From Streptomyces canus (GTDB lineage: Bacteria > Actinomycetota > Actinomycetes > Streptomycetales > Streptomycetaceae), in assembly GCF_041435015.1 (NCBI RefSeq), contig NZ_CP107989.1, forward strand, positions 744,001 through 808,000: a DNA stretch of 64,000 bases, in the 5' to 3' direction. Position numbers and translations under genes: made by a program. Every line of letters starts with the position of its first letter. The stretch's first letter is position 1. This document shows positions 1-8,159 of this stretch, piece by piece. The notes under the pieces are model-generated. The model saw nothing but the letters and a program-made list of their open reading frames with translations. It made no database searches and was not told the DNA's origin.

Positions 1-1767
1 CACACCGGCGAACCGCTGGAGAAGCTCGCGGGCGGCACGGTGCTCCTCGAGCATGCCCTGCTCACTCTCGAACGCCACCTGCACGCGCCCGTGTCCGTCG
101 ACTTCGAGGTGCGCGACGGCGAGCTCTCGCTGCTCGCCGCCTCGGCGCAGAGCCGCCCGCCGCTGCGCGCCTCGGTGTGCCTGGCGGTCGACCTGGTCCG
201 TGACGGCGCCCTCGACAAGGACGCGGCGGTACGCCGGATCGGCCCCGCCCAGGTGCAGGAACTCCTGCACCCTCAGCTGAAGTTGACCGGCGACGAGGAA
301 CTTCTGGCACGGGGTCTGCCCGCGTCCCCGGGCGCCGCGACGGGCACGGTCGCCCTGTCCGGCGAACGCGCCCTCGAACTGGCTGCCGAAGGCGCGCACG
401 CCGTCCTGGTGATGCACGAGACCACACCGGCCGACGTCCCCGGGATGCTGGCCGCCACCGCGGTGCTGACCGGCAGCGGCGGCATCGCCTCGCACGCGGC
501 CGTGGTGGCGCGGGGCGCCGGCAAGCCGGCGGTCTGCGGCGTCGAGGGGCTGCGGGTGGACAAGGCGGCCGGCACGGCACGGATCGGGGAGCGAGTGCTG
601 CGCGAGGGCGACGCGGTGTCGCTCGACGGCCGTACCGGCGCGGTGTACGCCGGAACGCTCAGTGTCAGCGTCGCCGGACCGCCGCCGGCGCTGTCCACCC
701 TGCTCGAGTGGGCGGACGACGTGCGGCGGCTAGGGGTACGGGTCAACGCCGACACCGCGGCGGAGGTGACCACGGCCGTCGCGCTGGGCGCGGAGGGGGT
801 GGGCCTGTGCCGTACCGAGCACCAGTTCCTCGGCGACCGGCTGCCCCTGATCCGCAGTGTCATCCTGGCCGCCGACGCGGCGGCTCGCGACGATGCGCTG
901 CTCGCCCTGGAGCACGCACAGCACGAGGACTTCAAGGCGCTGCTGGCCGCCGTCGGGGACCGCCCGGTGACCGTGCGTCTGCTGGATGCCCCCCTGCACG
1001 AGTTCCTGCCCGCTCCGGGCGAGGCCGGGGACGCGGCGGCCGAGCAGCGGGCCGCGTCCCTGCGCGAGGCCAACCCCATGCTCGGGCTGCGCGGGGTACG
1101 CCTGGCGCTGCTCCACGAGCGGCTGTACCCGGCGCAGGCGGAAGCCCTGTTCTCCGCCTGGGTGGAGGTCGCCGCCACCGGCGTCCGCCCCCAGCTGGAG
1201 GTGATGATCCCACTGGTCAGCCTGCCGGAGGAACTTCAGGCCGCCGCGGCCTTCGTGCGCGACGCCGCCGAGACGGTGGCCGCACGCACCGGGGTCCGGG
1301 TGCCGTACCGGCTCGGCACGATGATCGAGACACCGCGCGCGGCCCTGCTGGCCGGCGAACTCGCCGAGCACGCCGAGTTCTTCTCCTTCGGCACCAACGA
1401 CCTCACCCAGCTCACCTACGGGTTCTCCCGGGACGATGTGGAGCGCCAGGTGCTCGCCTCCTACCAGGAGCGCGGATTCCTCACCGCCAGCCCGTTCGCC
1501 CGGCTCGATCCGCACGGCGTCGGCGCGCTGATCGCCCTGGCCGTGGAAAAGGCCAGGAGCGTACGGCCGGACATCAAGCTCGGCGTGTGCGGTGAGCACG
1601 GCGGGGACCCCGAGTCGATCGCGTTCTGCGACGACCTCGGGCTGGACTACGTCTCCTGCTCCGCGCACCGCGTGCCGGTCGCCCGGATGGCGGCGGCACA
1701 CAGCGCGCTGCGCGAAGGCAAGAGTCGTAGCGCAAGCGGAAGCAACGAGAACGGGGCACCGGCATGA
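1..1767 (+). CDS. ppdK: Pyruvate, phosphate dikinase, C-terminal part (5' end outside window)
   Basis: The frame is open from base 1, so the gene starts upstream of the window. The 588 visible residues cover the swivelling phospho-histidine domain and the C-terminal PEP/pyruvate-binding TIM barrel. The motif GGIASHAAVVARGAGKP carries the catalytic His at bases 492-494. Near the end, GVCGEHGGDP followed by DYVSCSAHRVPVAR is the characteristic PPDK signature. Family members are about 870-900 residues, so the ATP-grasp half is missing only because of the edge. The reaction interconverts pyruvate + ATP + Pi and PEP + AMP + PPi in the cytoplasm. The stop overlaps the next start as ATGA, so it is probably co-translated with the acyl-CoA dehydrogenase. 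A housekeeping PPDK inside a catabolic operon is unusual and may serve gluconeogenesis from the substrate or phosphoryl transfer to it. Confidence 0.85.
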   Translation, partial: HTGEPLEKLAGGTVLLEHALLTLERHLHAPVSVDFEVRDGELSLLAASAQSRPPLRASVCLAVDLVRDGALDKDAAVRRIGPAQVQELLHPQLKLTGDEELLARGLPASPGAATGTVALSGERALELAAEGAHAVLVMHETTPADVPGMLAATAVLTGSGGIASHAAVVARGAGKPAVCGVEGLRVDKAAGTARIGERVLREGDAVSLDGRTGAVYAGTLSVSVAGPPPALSTLLEWADDVRRLGVRVNADTAAEVTTAVALGAEGVGLCRTEHQFLGDRLPLIRSVILAADAAARDDALLALEHAQHEDFKALLAAVGDRPVTVRLLDAPLHEFLPAPGEAGDAAAEQRAASLREANPMLGLRGVRLALLHERLYPAQAEALFSAWVEVAATGVRPQLEVMIPLVSLPEELQAAAAFVRDAAETVAARTGVRVPYRLGTMIETPRAALLAGELAEHAEFFSFGTNDLTQLTYGFSRDDVERQVLASYQERGFLTASPFARLDPHGVGALIALAVEKARSVRPDIKLGVCGEHGGDPESIAFCDDLGLDYVSCSAHRVPVARMAAAHSALREGKSRSASGSNENGAPA

Positions 1768-2894
1768 CGACCACCGTGACCGGCCCCGTCGCCGGAACGA
1801 CCGAGGCCTCGGAGGCCGAACTCGAGGATCTGCGCGCGACCGTGCGGTCCGTGTGCGCGGACGCGGGCGGCATCGCCGCGGTGCGCCGGCTCGACGAGCA
1901 CGCCCCCGGCATCGACGCCGAACTCTGGGACACGCTCGGCCGGCAGGTGGGCCTCGCGGCCCTCGGACTGCCGGACGCGGTGGGAGGCATCGGCGGCCTC
2001 GCGGAGATCGCCGTGGTCTGCGAGGAACTGGGCAGAACGTCGGCCGCCGTGCCGCTGCTGTCCTCCACCGTGCTCGCCGGGCAGGTGCTGGCCGGCTGCG
2101 GCACGGCCGAAGCGCCGCTGGCGGCGGTGGCCGACGGCACGGTGCACGCCCTGGCCGTGGTCGCGCCCGACGGCGTGTGGCGGCCGGACGCCGTGCCGGT
2201 CGGCGTCACCTGGCAGGGCAGCACCCCGACGCTGGACGGCATCGCACCCTTCGTGCTCGACGGCGCCGACGCGGAGGCCCTGGTGGTCGCGGCCGCCGGC
2301 CCCGACGGCGTGGACCTCTTCCTCGCCGACCCGCGCGGGCCGGGCGTGACGGTCCGCCGGGTGCCCACGCTGGACCTGAGCCGGGGCCAGGCCGTGGTCA
2401 CCTTCACCGCTGCCCCGGCACGTGCGCTGACCGCCGGGGGCGAAGGGACGGACGTCGTCACCCGCGCCCTCGACGTGGCCTTCGTGGCGCTGGCCGCCGA
2501 ACAGCTCGGCGGGGCGCAGGCGGCCCTGGACATGACGGTGGCGCATGTGCGGGACCGTGCGCAGTTCGGCCGGGCGATCGGCAGCTTCCAGGCGATCAAG
2601 CACACCTGCGCGGACATGCTGCTCCAGGTCGAGTCCGCACGGTCCGCGGTGGTCCGGGCGGTACGGGCGGCCGACTCGCCCGAAGCGCTCGCGGAGGCCG
2701 CGGCGGTGGCGCAGTCCTGGTGCGGCGAGGCGTTCACGTACGTCGCCGCCGAGTGCGTCCAGTTGCACGGCGGGATGGGCTTCACCTGGGAGCACGACGC
2801 GCATCTGTACTTCCGGCGCGCGCAGTCCGACGCCGTGCTGCTGGGCGGCGCGGCCCACCACCGGGAACGACTCGCCGGGCTCCTGAGCTGGTGA
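1764..2894 (+). CDS. Acyl-CoA dehydrogenase (376 aa)
   Basis: An FAD-dependent acyl-CoA dehydrogenase, predicted to introduce an alpha,beta double bond in an acyl-CoA thioester. At 376 residues it is typical of the family. The C-terminal helical domain has the block QLHGGMGFTWEHDAHLYFRR (residues 333-352), close to the ChsE2/FadE type of actinobacterial dehydrogenases that work on bulky substrates such as steroid side chains. Those enzymes are often alpha2beta2 heterotetramers. A second dehydrogenase gene lies in this window at 24998-26236 and could be a partner or an independent step. The ATG overlaps the PPDK stop by four bases, and the DUF35 gene follows after 69 bases. The exact substrate is not readable. 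Confidence 0.85.
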   Translation: MTTTVTGPVAGTTEASEAELEDLRATVRSVCADAGGIAAVRRLDEHAPGIDAELWDTLGRQVGLAALGLPDAVGGIGGLAEIAVVCEELGRTSAAVPLLSSTVLAGQVLAGCGTAEAPLAAVADGTVHALAVVAPDGVWRPDAVPVGVTWQGSTPTLDGIAPFVLDGADAEALVVAAAGPDGVDLFLADPRGPGVTVRRVPTLDLSRGQAVVTFTAAPARALTAGGEGTDVVTRALDVAFVALAAEQLGGAQAALDMTVAHVRDRAQFGRAIGSFQAIKHTCADMLLQVESARSAVVRAVRAADSPEALAEAAAVAQSWCGEAFTYVAAECVQLHGGMGFTWEHDAHLYFRRAQSDAVLLGGAAHHRERLAGLLSW

Positions 2895-2963
2895 CCGCGG
2901 GACGGAAGCGACCGGCCACGTCGGAAAGGGCCGACCGGTGACGGCAGGAAGAAGGCGGGCGGC

Positions 2964-3383
2964 ATGACCACCAGACTGATCGACGAAAGCCTCTTCGACG
3001 GCGCGGATCCGCCACGCCTCGTGGGCGCGCGCTGCACCGGGTGCCGCACCGTCGTCTTCCCCCGGCAGGACTCCTGCCCCCGGTGCTCGGACGGGGCGAT
3101 GGCCGCGCACGTACTGCCCGACCGTGGCGAGATCTGGTCGTGGACGGTGCAGGCGTTCCGGCCCAAGGAGCCGTACCGTCCGCCGGCCGGGGGCCACCAG
3201 CCGTACGCCCTCGGCTATGTCGACCTCGGGGAGATCCTGGTCGAGGCACGCCTCGACATACCCCGCCGGCTGATCCGGATCGGGCTGCCGGTCCGGCTGA
3301 CAACGGTGGAGGCCTACCGCGACGAGGACGGGACCCAGATCCTGACCTTCGCCTTCGGCGCGGCTGCCGAGGACGAGCGATGA
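2964..3383 (+). CDS. DUF35 OB-fold/zinc-ribbon protein, acyl-CoA-associated
   Basis: A 139-residue protein with an N-terminal rubredoxin-like zinc ribbon (Cys24, Cys27, Cys38, Cys41 in CTGC and CPRC) followed by an OB-fold. This is the DUF35 architecture of ChsH2 C-terminal domains and of partners of thiolase-like proteins. In steroid degradation, DUF35 domains dock onto the aldolase Ltp2 and couple hydration to retro-aldol cleavage. Here it is stand-alone, with no MaoC hydratase domain. Its stop overlaps the start of the following thiolase-like gene as ATGA, strongly suggesting the two proteins form a complex. Confidence 0.82.
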   Translation: MTTRLIDESLFDGADPPRLVGARCTGCRTVVFPRQDSCPRCSDGAMAAHVLPDRGEIWSWTVQAFRPKEPYRPPAGGHQPYALGYVDLGEILVEARLDIPRRLIRIGLPVRLTTVEAYRDEDGTQILTFAFGAAAEDER

Positions 3384-4534
3384 GCCGCTCCGACGAGGTC
3401 TACGTGGTCGGATGCGGCATGCATCCCTTCGGCCGGGACGAGACCGTCAGCGGTATGGACATGGCCGAACGGGCGATCCGGGAGGCCCTGGCCGACGCCG
3501 GTGTCGCCTGGGCGGACATCGGGTACGCGGCCGGCGGCTCCGACGTGTCCGGCAAGCCCGACACCCTGGTGGGCCGTCTGGGGCTGACCGGTGTGCCGTT
3601 CGTCAATGTGCAGAACGGCTGCGCGACCGGCGCCTCGACGGTGCTCGCCGTCGCCAACGCACTGCGGGCGGGCGAGGCGTCGCTCGGACTCGCCGTCGGC
3701 TTCGACAAGCACGAACGGGGCGCGTTCCATGTCTCCGCGGCCCGTTACGGACTCGGCGACTGGTACGCGGAGACCGGGATGATGTTGACGACCCAGTTCT
3801 TCGCACTGAAGACGCAGCGGTATCTGCACGAGTACGCCGTCCCCGAGCGGGCGTTGGCGACGGTGGCGGCACGCGCCTTCCGCAACGGCTCCCGGCACCC
3901 GCTGGCCTGGCGGCGCAAGGAGCTGACGGAGGAGGAGATCCTCGACTCCGCCGAGGTCAGCCCGCCGCTCACCCAGTACATGTTCTGCTCGCCGGGCCAG
4001 GGCGCGGCGGCGCTGGTCCTCGCCCGCGGCGACCGCGCCTTCGATCTGTGCGAACGGCCGGTGAAGCTGGCCTCGTTGGCCTTCAGGACCAGACGGTTCG
4101 GCTCGTTCGAGGTGTTCGCTCCCTGGCTGCCGCCGGGACCGCACCGCAGCCCCAGCATGGACGCGGCCGAGGCCGTCTTCCGCGGCGCCGGTCTGAGGCC
4201 CTCGGACGTCCAGGTCGCGCAGTTGCAGGACACCGACAGCGGTTCCGAGCTGATCCACCTGGCGGAGACCGGGCTGTGCGGGCACGGCGAGCAGCCGGAG
4301 CTGCTGGCCTCGGGTTCCACCGACCCCACCGGCCGGATCCCGGTCAACACCGACGGCGGCTGCCTGGCCGGTGGCGAGCCGGTGGGTGCGTCCGGGCTGC
4401 GCCAGTTCCACGAGGTGGTACGGCAGTTGCAGGGCCGCGCGCCGGGGGTGCAGGTGCCCGGCGGCCCCCGGGTGGGTTTCACCCATGTGTACGGGGCGCC
4501 CGGGATCAGCGCCTGCGCGGTACTGACGGTCTGA
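3380..4534 (+). CDS. Ltp2-like thiolase-fold protein (lipid-transfer/aldolase type)
   Basis: A 384-residue thiolase-fold enzyme starting at the ATG that overlaps the DUF35 stop. The nucleophile-position Cys81 is present in QNGCATGAST. The other catalytic motifs differ from true thiolases: GHP is GEP (Glu333 replaces the His) and the C-terminal CxG loop is YGAPG (371-375). These changes are typical of the Ltp2/SCP-x-like branch, where some members act as retro-aldolases on beta-hydroxyacyl-CoA rather than as Claisen thiolases. The adjacent DUF35 gene supports that reading. A non-canonical thiolase role remains possible. A canonical thiolase is encoded separately at 28671-29861. Confidence 0.78.
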   Translation: MSRSDEVYVVGCGMHPFGRDETVSGMDMAERAIREALADAGVAWADIGYAAGGSDVSGKPDTLVGRLGLTGVPFVNVQNGCATGASTVLAVANALRAGEASLGLAVGFDKHERGAFHVSAARYGLGDWYAETGMMLTTQFFALKTQRYLHEYAVPERALATVAARAFRNGSRHPLAWRRKELTEEEILDSAEVSPPLTQYMFCSPGQGAAALVLARGDRAFDLCERPVKLASLAFRTRRFGSFEVFAPWLPPGPHRSPSMDAAEAVFRGAGLRPSDVQVAQLQDTDSGSELIHLAETGLCGHGEQPELLASGSTDPTGRIPVNTDGGCLAGGEPVGASGLRQFHEVVRQLQGRAPGVQVPGGPRVGFTHVYGAPGISACAVLTV

Positions 4535-4555
4535 CCGCAGTCGAAGGGAATCGCC

Positions 4556-5260
4556 ATGAGCGAGAACAGAACCGCCCTGGTCACCGGCGGCGCTCGCGGG
4601 ATCGGCGTGGAGATCTGCCGGCAACTCGCCCAGCGGGGGCTGCGGGTACTGGTCGCGGCACGGCAGGTGGAGGCAGCCGAGGAGGCGTGCCGCACCATCG
4701 GCCCAGGGGCGCTGCCGCTGGCGCTGGACGTGCGTTCCGCGAAGAGCGTCACCGAAGCGGTGCGGGAGGCCGGGGAGCTGACCGGCGGCGGGGTGGACGT
4801 GCTGGTGAACAACGCGGGAGTGTCCCTGGACGGCGAGCTGCGGCCCCCGTACGTCGACGAGGAGGTCCTGCGTGCCACCCTGGACGTCAATCTCGTGGGC
4901 GCCTGGCGGGTGGCCGAGGCCGTCGTCCCGGGCATGGTGCGGGCCGGCTACGGACGGGTGGTCAACCTCACCAGCTCGTACGGCTCCCTGGCGCTGATGG
5001 ACTCCGGCCGGCACCCGGCCTACCGCGTCTCCAAGACCGCGCTCAACGCCTTGACACGGATGCTCGCCGGCGAGCTGTCGGGCACGGGGGTCCTGGTCAA
5101 CGCCGCCGACCCCGGGTGGACCCGCAGCGGCATGGGCGGTCCGTCCGCCCCGCGCGGGCCGGAGGAGGGCGCGGACACCCCCGTCTGGCTGGCGACCCTC
5201 CCCGACGGCGACGAGACGACGGGCGGGCTGTTCGCCGGCCGCGAGCCACTGCCCTGGTGA
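4556..5260 (+). CDS. Short-chain dehydrogenase/reductase (234 aa)
   Basis: A classical NAD(P)-dependent SDR. It shows the Rossmann motif TGGARGIG at residues 10-17, NNAG in the middle, and a catalytic Ser plus YRVSK (Tyr-x3-Lys). It presumably oxidises a secondary alcohol or reduces a ketone in the same pathway as the preceding genes, which end only 21 bases upstream. The sequence AAGGGAATCGCC serves as its ribosome-binding region. At 234 residues it lacks an obvious C-terminal extension. The stop codon is followed by a small inverted repeat (CCTGGT/ACCAGG) and then the convergent TetR gene. Confidence 0.85.
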   Translation: MSENRTALVTGGARGIGVEICRQLAQRGLRVLVAARQVEAAEEACRTIGPGALPLALDVRSAKSVTEAVREAGELTGGGVDVLVNNAGVSLDGELRPPYVDEEVLRATLDVNLVGAWRVAEAVVPGMVRAGYGRVVNLTSSYGSLALMDSGRHPAYRVSKTALNALTRMLAGELSGTGVLVNAADPGWTRSGMGGPSAPRGPEEGADTPVWLATLPDGDETTGGLFAGREPLPW

Positions 5261-5319
5261 ACCAGGTCGGCCGGCCGCCGCCCTGGTGACCGGCTCCGCC
5301 GAATCGGGACCGCGGGCGG

Positions 5320-5973
5320 TCAGGCCGGTGCGGCAGCGCTCCCCTGGTCGGCGGCGACGATGCGCAGCGCCAACGCCCTGACGGCCTCCTGCACGGACCG
5401 GGACGGCAGCTCGGACAGCGGCCCGCCCTCCGCCCGCAGCGCGGTGACGAGGATGGTCGTGCTGATCAGCGTGCGCACGGCGAGCGCCTGCGACGCATGT
5501 CGCGACTTGGCCGCCCGCGGGTTGCGGGTGGTGCCGTCCGGCAGATAGTCGTACGCCCGCTGGATGTGCCGCTGCTCGAACTCGTCGCGGAGCGCCTTGA
5601 GGTTGCCGTTGGCGGAGGCGACCTGGACCTGGTAGAGCCGGGCCTCGTCCGGGTTCTTCTCCACCCAGTCCCACACGGCGTCGATGACCCGCACCAGGCC
5701 CTCGGCGTCACCCGGCTCGGACTCCGGCCGGGCCGCCTCCACGACCGCGTTCAGCTGGTCGAAGACCCGCCGCATGGACAGTTCGAGCAGCTCCTCCTTG
5801 CCGGCGAAGTGGTAGTAGACGGCCGTGGGCACCACCTGGGCCTCGTCCGCGATGTCCTGCACGCTGGTCTCGGCGAACCCGTTGCGCCCGAACACCCTGA
5901 CCGCGGCCGCGATGATGTGCTGCCGCCGCGAGGGACGGTGGGCCGGTTGCTTGCCGTTCTGCTTCGTGGCCAT
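5320..5973 (-). CDS. TetR-family transcriptional regulator (217 aa)
   Basis: The N-terminal helix-turn-helix (about residues 15-60) reads ETSVQDIADEAQVVPTAVYY, typical of TetR repressors; the remainder is a variable helical ligand domain. The start at 5973 (MATKQ) is preceded by GGGAG at a good distance; an in-frame ATG at 6006 is possible but less well placed. It is divergent from a second TetR gene across 120 bases. The motif CCAGTAAC at 6012-6019 in that gap matches the arms of a palindrome in front of the E1alpha gene, so one of these two regulators may control both loci. The ligand is unknown. Confidence 0.85.
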   Translation of the reverse strand: MATKQNGKQPAHRPSRRQHIIAAAVRVFGRNGFAETSVQDIADEAQVVPTAVYYHFAGKEELLELSMRRVFDQLNAVVEAARPESEPGDAEGLVRVIDAVWDWVEKNPDEARLYQVQVASANGNLKALRDEFEQRHIQRAYDYLPDGTTRNPRAAKSRHASQALAVRTLISTTILVTALRAEGGPLSELPSRSVQEAVRALALRIVAADQGSAAAPA

Positions 5974-6011
5974 GCTGCTCCCTGTATGCCCGACGGTACT
6001 CACCATGCTAT

Positions 6012-6019
6012 CCAGTAAC
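6012..6019. promoter_or_regulatory. Candidate TetR operator half-site CCAGTAAC
   Basis: TCCAGTAAC lies between the divergent TetR genes and recurs as the reverse-strand arm of the palindrome at 10263-10289 in front of the E1alpha operon. A looser copy in inverse orientation (GTAATTCCTGG) follows downstream. A shared operator is inferred from sequence only. Confidence 0.35.
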
Positions 6020-6093
6020 TCCGCCTGGTCGGGTCCGTAATTCCTGGTGTCCGTGCGGTACGGGCACGGAAAGATCCCGGCATACTTGACACC

Positions 6094-6705
6094 ATGACTA
6101 CATCCGGAACCCGCGCCGCTCACCGCCCCTCGCGCAGGCAGTGGGTGATCGAGGCGGCCACGGAGCTGTTCGCCACCCAGCCTCCGGACGAGGTGACGGT
6201 GGCCGACATCGCCGCGCGGGCGGAGATGACGTCGGCCGCGGTGTACTACCACTTCTCCTCCAAGGACCAGGTGCTCGTGGAGGGGATGCGGGTGTTCGCC
6301 GCGGCGCTGCGTGAGCAGGTGGAGACGCTCGCGGAGACCCCCACGCCGGGCAAGGACATCGGTCCCGCCGTCACGGCGCTGGTGGCCTGGCTGGGCGAAC
6401 ACCGCTCCGCCGCCACCGTCTTCTTCGTGTCCTCGGCCGGCATGAGCCAGGAGGCGGAGGCCCTGCGGCACGAGGTCCGCACGCAGTTGCTGGAGGACCT
6501 GGTGCGGCTGGTCCGCAAGGCCAGTGGGCCGGTCACGGACGCGGAGGCGGCGGTGATCGGCCTGGGTGTGCTGGCGCTGCTGGAGACCGCGGCGATCTCA
6601 CAGGCGCGGGGGGATGAGGCGTACCGCTCCCTGGGCCATCGTTCCTTTCTCCGCGAGGTGGGCCGCCTCGCGGAGCGGATCGCCGATCCGGTGGCGGAGG
6701 GCTGA
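6094..6705 (+). CDS. TetR-family transcriptional regulator (203 aa)
   Basis: A second TetR-type repressor, with the HTH region VTVADIAARAEMTSAAVYYH at about residues 37-56. It is transcribed away from the first TetR gene and converges on the E2 gene, leaving only 42 bases between. There is no good ribosome-binding site directly before the ATG (TTGACACC precedes it), so the mRNA may be leaderless or short-leadered. The ligand domain shows no recognisable specificity. Position suggests control of the E1/E2 operon, of the upstream acyl-CoA genes, or both. Confidence 0.85.
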   Translation: MTTSGTRAAHRPSRRQWVIEAATELFATQPPDEVTVADIAARAEMTSAAVYYHFSSKDQVLVEGMRVFAAALREQVETLAETPTPGKDIGPAVTALVAWLGEHRSAATVFFVSSAGMSQEAEALRHEVRTQLLEDLVRLVRKASGPVTDAEAAVIGLGVLALLETAAISQARGDEAYRSLGHRSFLREVGRLAERIADPVAEG

Positions 6706-6747
6706 GCGCTCCGCCGGAAGAAAGGGCTGCGGGCCCCGGAGGCGACG

Positions 6748-8154
6748 TCAGACCAGCAACCTCAACGGTTTGCGCAGCAGTTCACCGAGCGTGCGCAGGT
6801 ACTCGGCCGCCGGAGCCCCGTCCACGGCACGGTGGTCGAAGGTGAGGCTCAGGGTGAGCACGCGCGTCCGCCGCGGCTGGTCGTCGACCCACTCGACGCC
6901 GTCCCTGAGCCTGCCCACGCCAAGGATGGCCACGTTGCCGGGATTGACCACGGGCGTGAAGAAGTCCACGCCGTACCCACCCAGTGAGGTGACGGTGAAC
7001 GTCGCGCCCTCCAACTGCGCCGGAGAGATGCGCCCGGCGCGGGCGTTCTCGGCCAACTCCCGTGAGCAGCGCGCCATTTCGGGCAGTGACAGATCCGCCG
7101 CGTCCTGGATGACCGGGACGAGCAGGCCGTTGGGCACCGCGACCGCGAACCCGAGGTGGATGTCCTCGAACAGGTGGACACCGTCCTCGAGCACTCCCGC
7201 GTTGAGCAGCGGATGGTCCCGCAGGGCCAGTGCGGCGGCCTTCATCAGGAAGTCGTTGAGACTGGGCACCGGCAGGTCGCTGTCGGCCCACTCCTGCTTG
7301 AGCTGGTCCCGCAGGGCCACGACGGCGTCCATCCGCACTTCGTAGCCGTGTGTCAGCTGGGCCATCTCCTGGAGGCTGGCGTGCATCCGGCGGGCGATGG
7401 TGCCGCGCATCCCGGTCAGCGGGATGACGTCCCCGGGCCGCGGCGCGCCGGCCGGGACGCTCCGGCCCACCGGTGCGGGCGCCGGGGTGACGGCATCGAG
7501 GTCGGCCCGGCGGATCCGGCCGCCCGCACCGGAGCCGCGCACGTCGGCGAGGTCGATGCCCCGTTCCTTCGCCAGCCGACGGACCAGCGGGGACACGGGC
7601 ATCACCTGATGGTCGACCGAGCGCGGTTCCACCGGGGAGTCCGCCGCGGCGAGCAGATACTCCACCACGTCCTCGGAGACGATCCGGCCGCCGGGCCCGG
7701 TGCCGCGTACGCCGGTGAGGCCGACGCCCGCCTCGGCCGCCACCCGCCGGGCGTTCGGCGAGGCGAGGAGTCTGCCGCCGGACCCGGCCGCGCCGTTGGA
7801 TGACGGCGCCACGGGCATCACGGCGGCTGCGGCCGAAGCCACCACGGGCTGCGTGTCCGCACCGGACGGGCCGGTCCCGGCCGGCGTCGGCCCATCCCCC
7901 GCACCCGGCGGCTGCTCGCCCTCGGCCAGCAGCCAGCCGATGAGCGCCCCGGCCGGGACCGTCGCCCCGGCGGCGACGACGGGGTGGAACAGCCCCCCGG
8001 CTTCCGCCTCGACGTCCACGTCGACCTTGTCCGTGGCCAGCCGGAGCAGCGCGTCGCCCTCCATGACGGCGGCGCCGGTCGGCACGAGCCATTCGTCGAT
8101 CGTGCCCTCCTGCATGGTCAGGCCGATCTTCGGCAGCAGAACCTCGACGGCCAT
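6748..8154 (-). CDS. Dihydrolipoamide acyltransferase (E2) with two subunit-binding domains
   Basis: The 468-residue E2 core of a 2-oxo-acid or acetoin dehydrogenase complex. Domains in order: one lipoyl domain (1-80, lipoylated Lys43 in TDKVD), an Ala/Pro-rich linker, two peripheral subunit-binding domains (about 129-167, ASPNARRVAAEAGV...; and 186-222, VSPLVRRLAKERGI...), and the catalytic acyltransferase domain with DHRAVDG (His441). Two tandem binding domains are uncommon. It lies five bases after the E1beta stop in one operon. No E3 (dihydrolipoamide dehydrogenase) gene is seen in the window, so E3 must be shared with other complexes. The acyl group transferred is unknown. Confidence 0.9.
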   Translation of the reverse strand: MAVEVLLPKIGLTMQEGTIDEWLVPTGAAVMEGDALLRLATDKVDVDVEAEAGGLFHPVVAAGATVPAGALIGWLLAEGEQPPGAGDGPTPAGTGPSGADTQPVVASAAAAVMPVAPSSNGAAGSGGRLLASPNARRVAAEAGVGLTGVRGTGPGGRIVSEDVVEYLLAAADSPVEPRSVDHQVMPVSPLVRRLAKERGIDLADVRGSGAGGRIRRADLDAVTPAPAPVGRSVPAGAPRPGDVIPLTGMRGTIARRMHASLQEMAQLTHGYEVRMDAVVALRDQLKQEWADSDLPVPSLNDFLMKAAALALRDHPLLNAGVLEDGVHLFEDIHLGFAVAVPNGLLVPVIQDAADLSLPEMARCSRELAENARAGRISPAQLEGATFTVTSLGGYGVDFFTPVVNPGNVAILGVGRLRDGVEWVDDQPRRTRVLTLSLTFDHRAVDGAPAAEYLRTLGELLRKPLRLLV

Positions 8155-8159
8155 GTCGG

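Noticed and set aside
5252..5289. Repeated CCCTGGTGA at the SDR stop and 29 bases later
   Set aside because: Only nine bases match and the flanks differ, so a duplication like that at 27962-28023 cannot be claimed.
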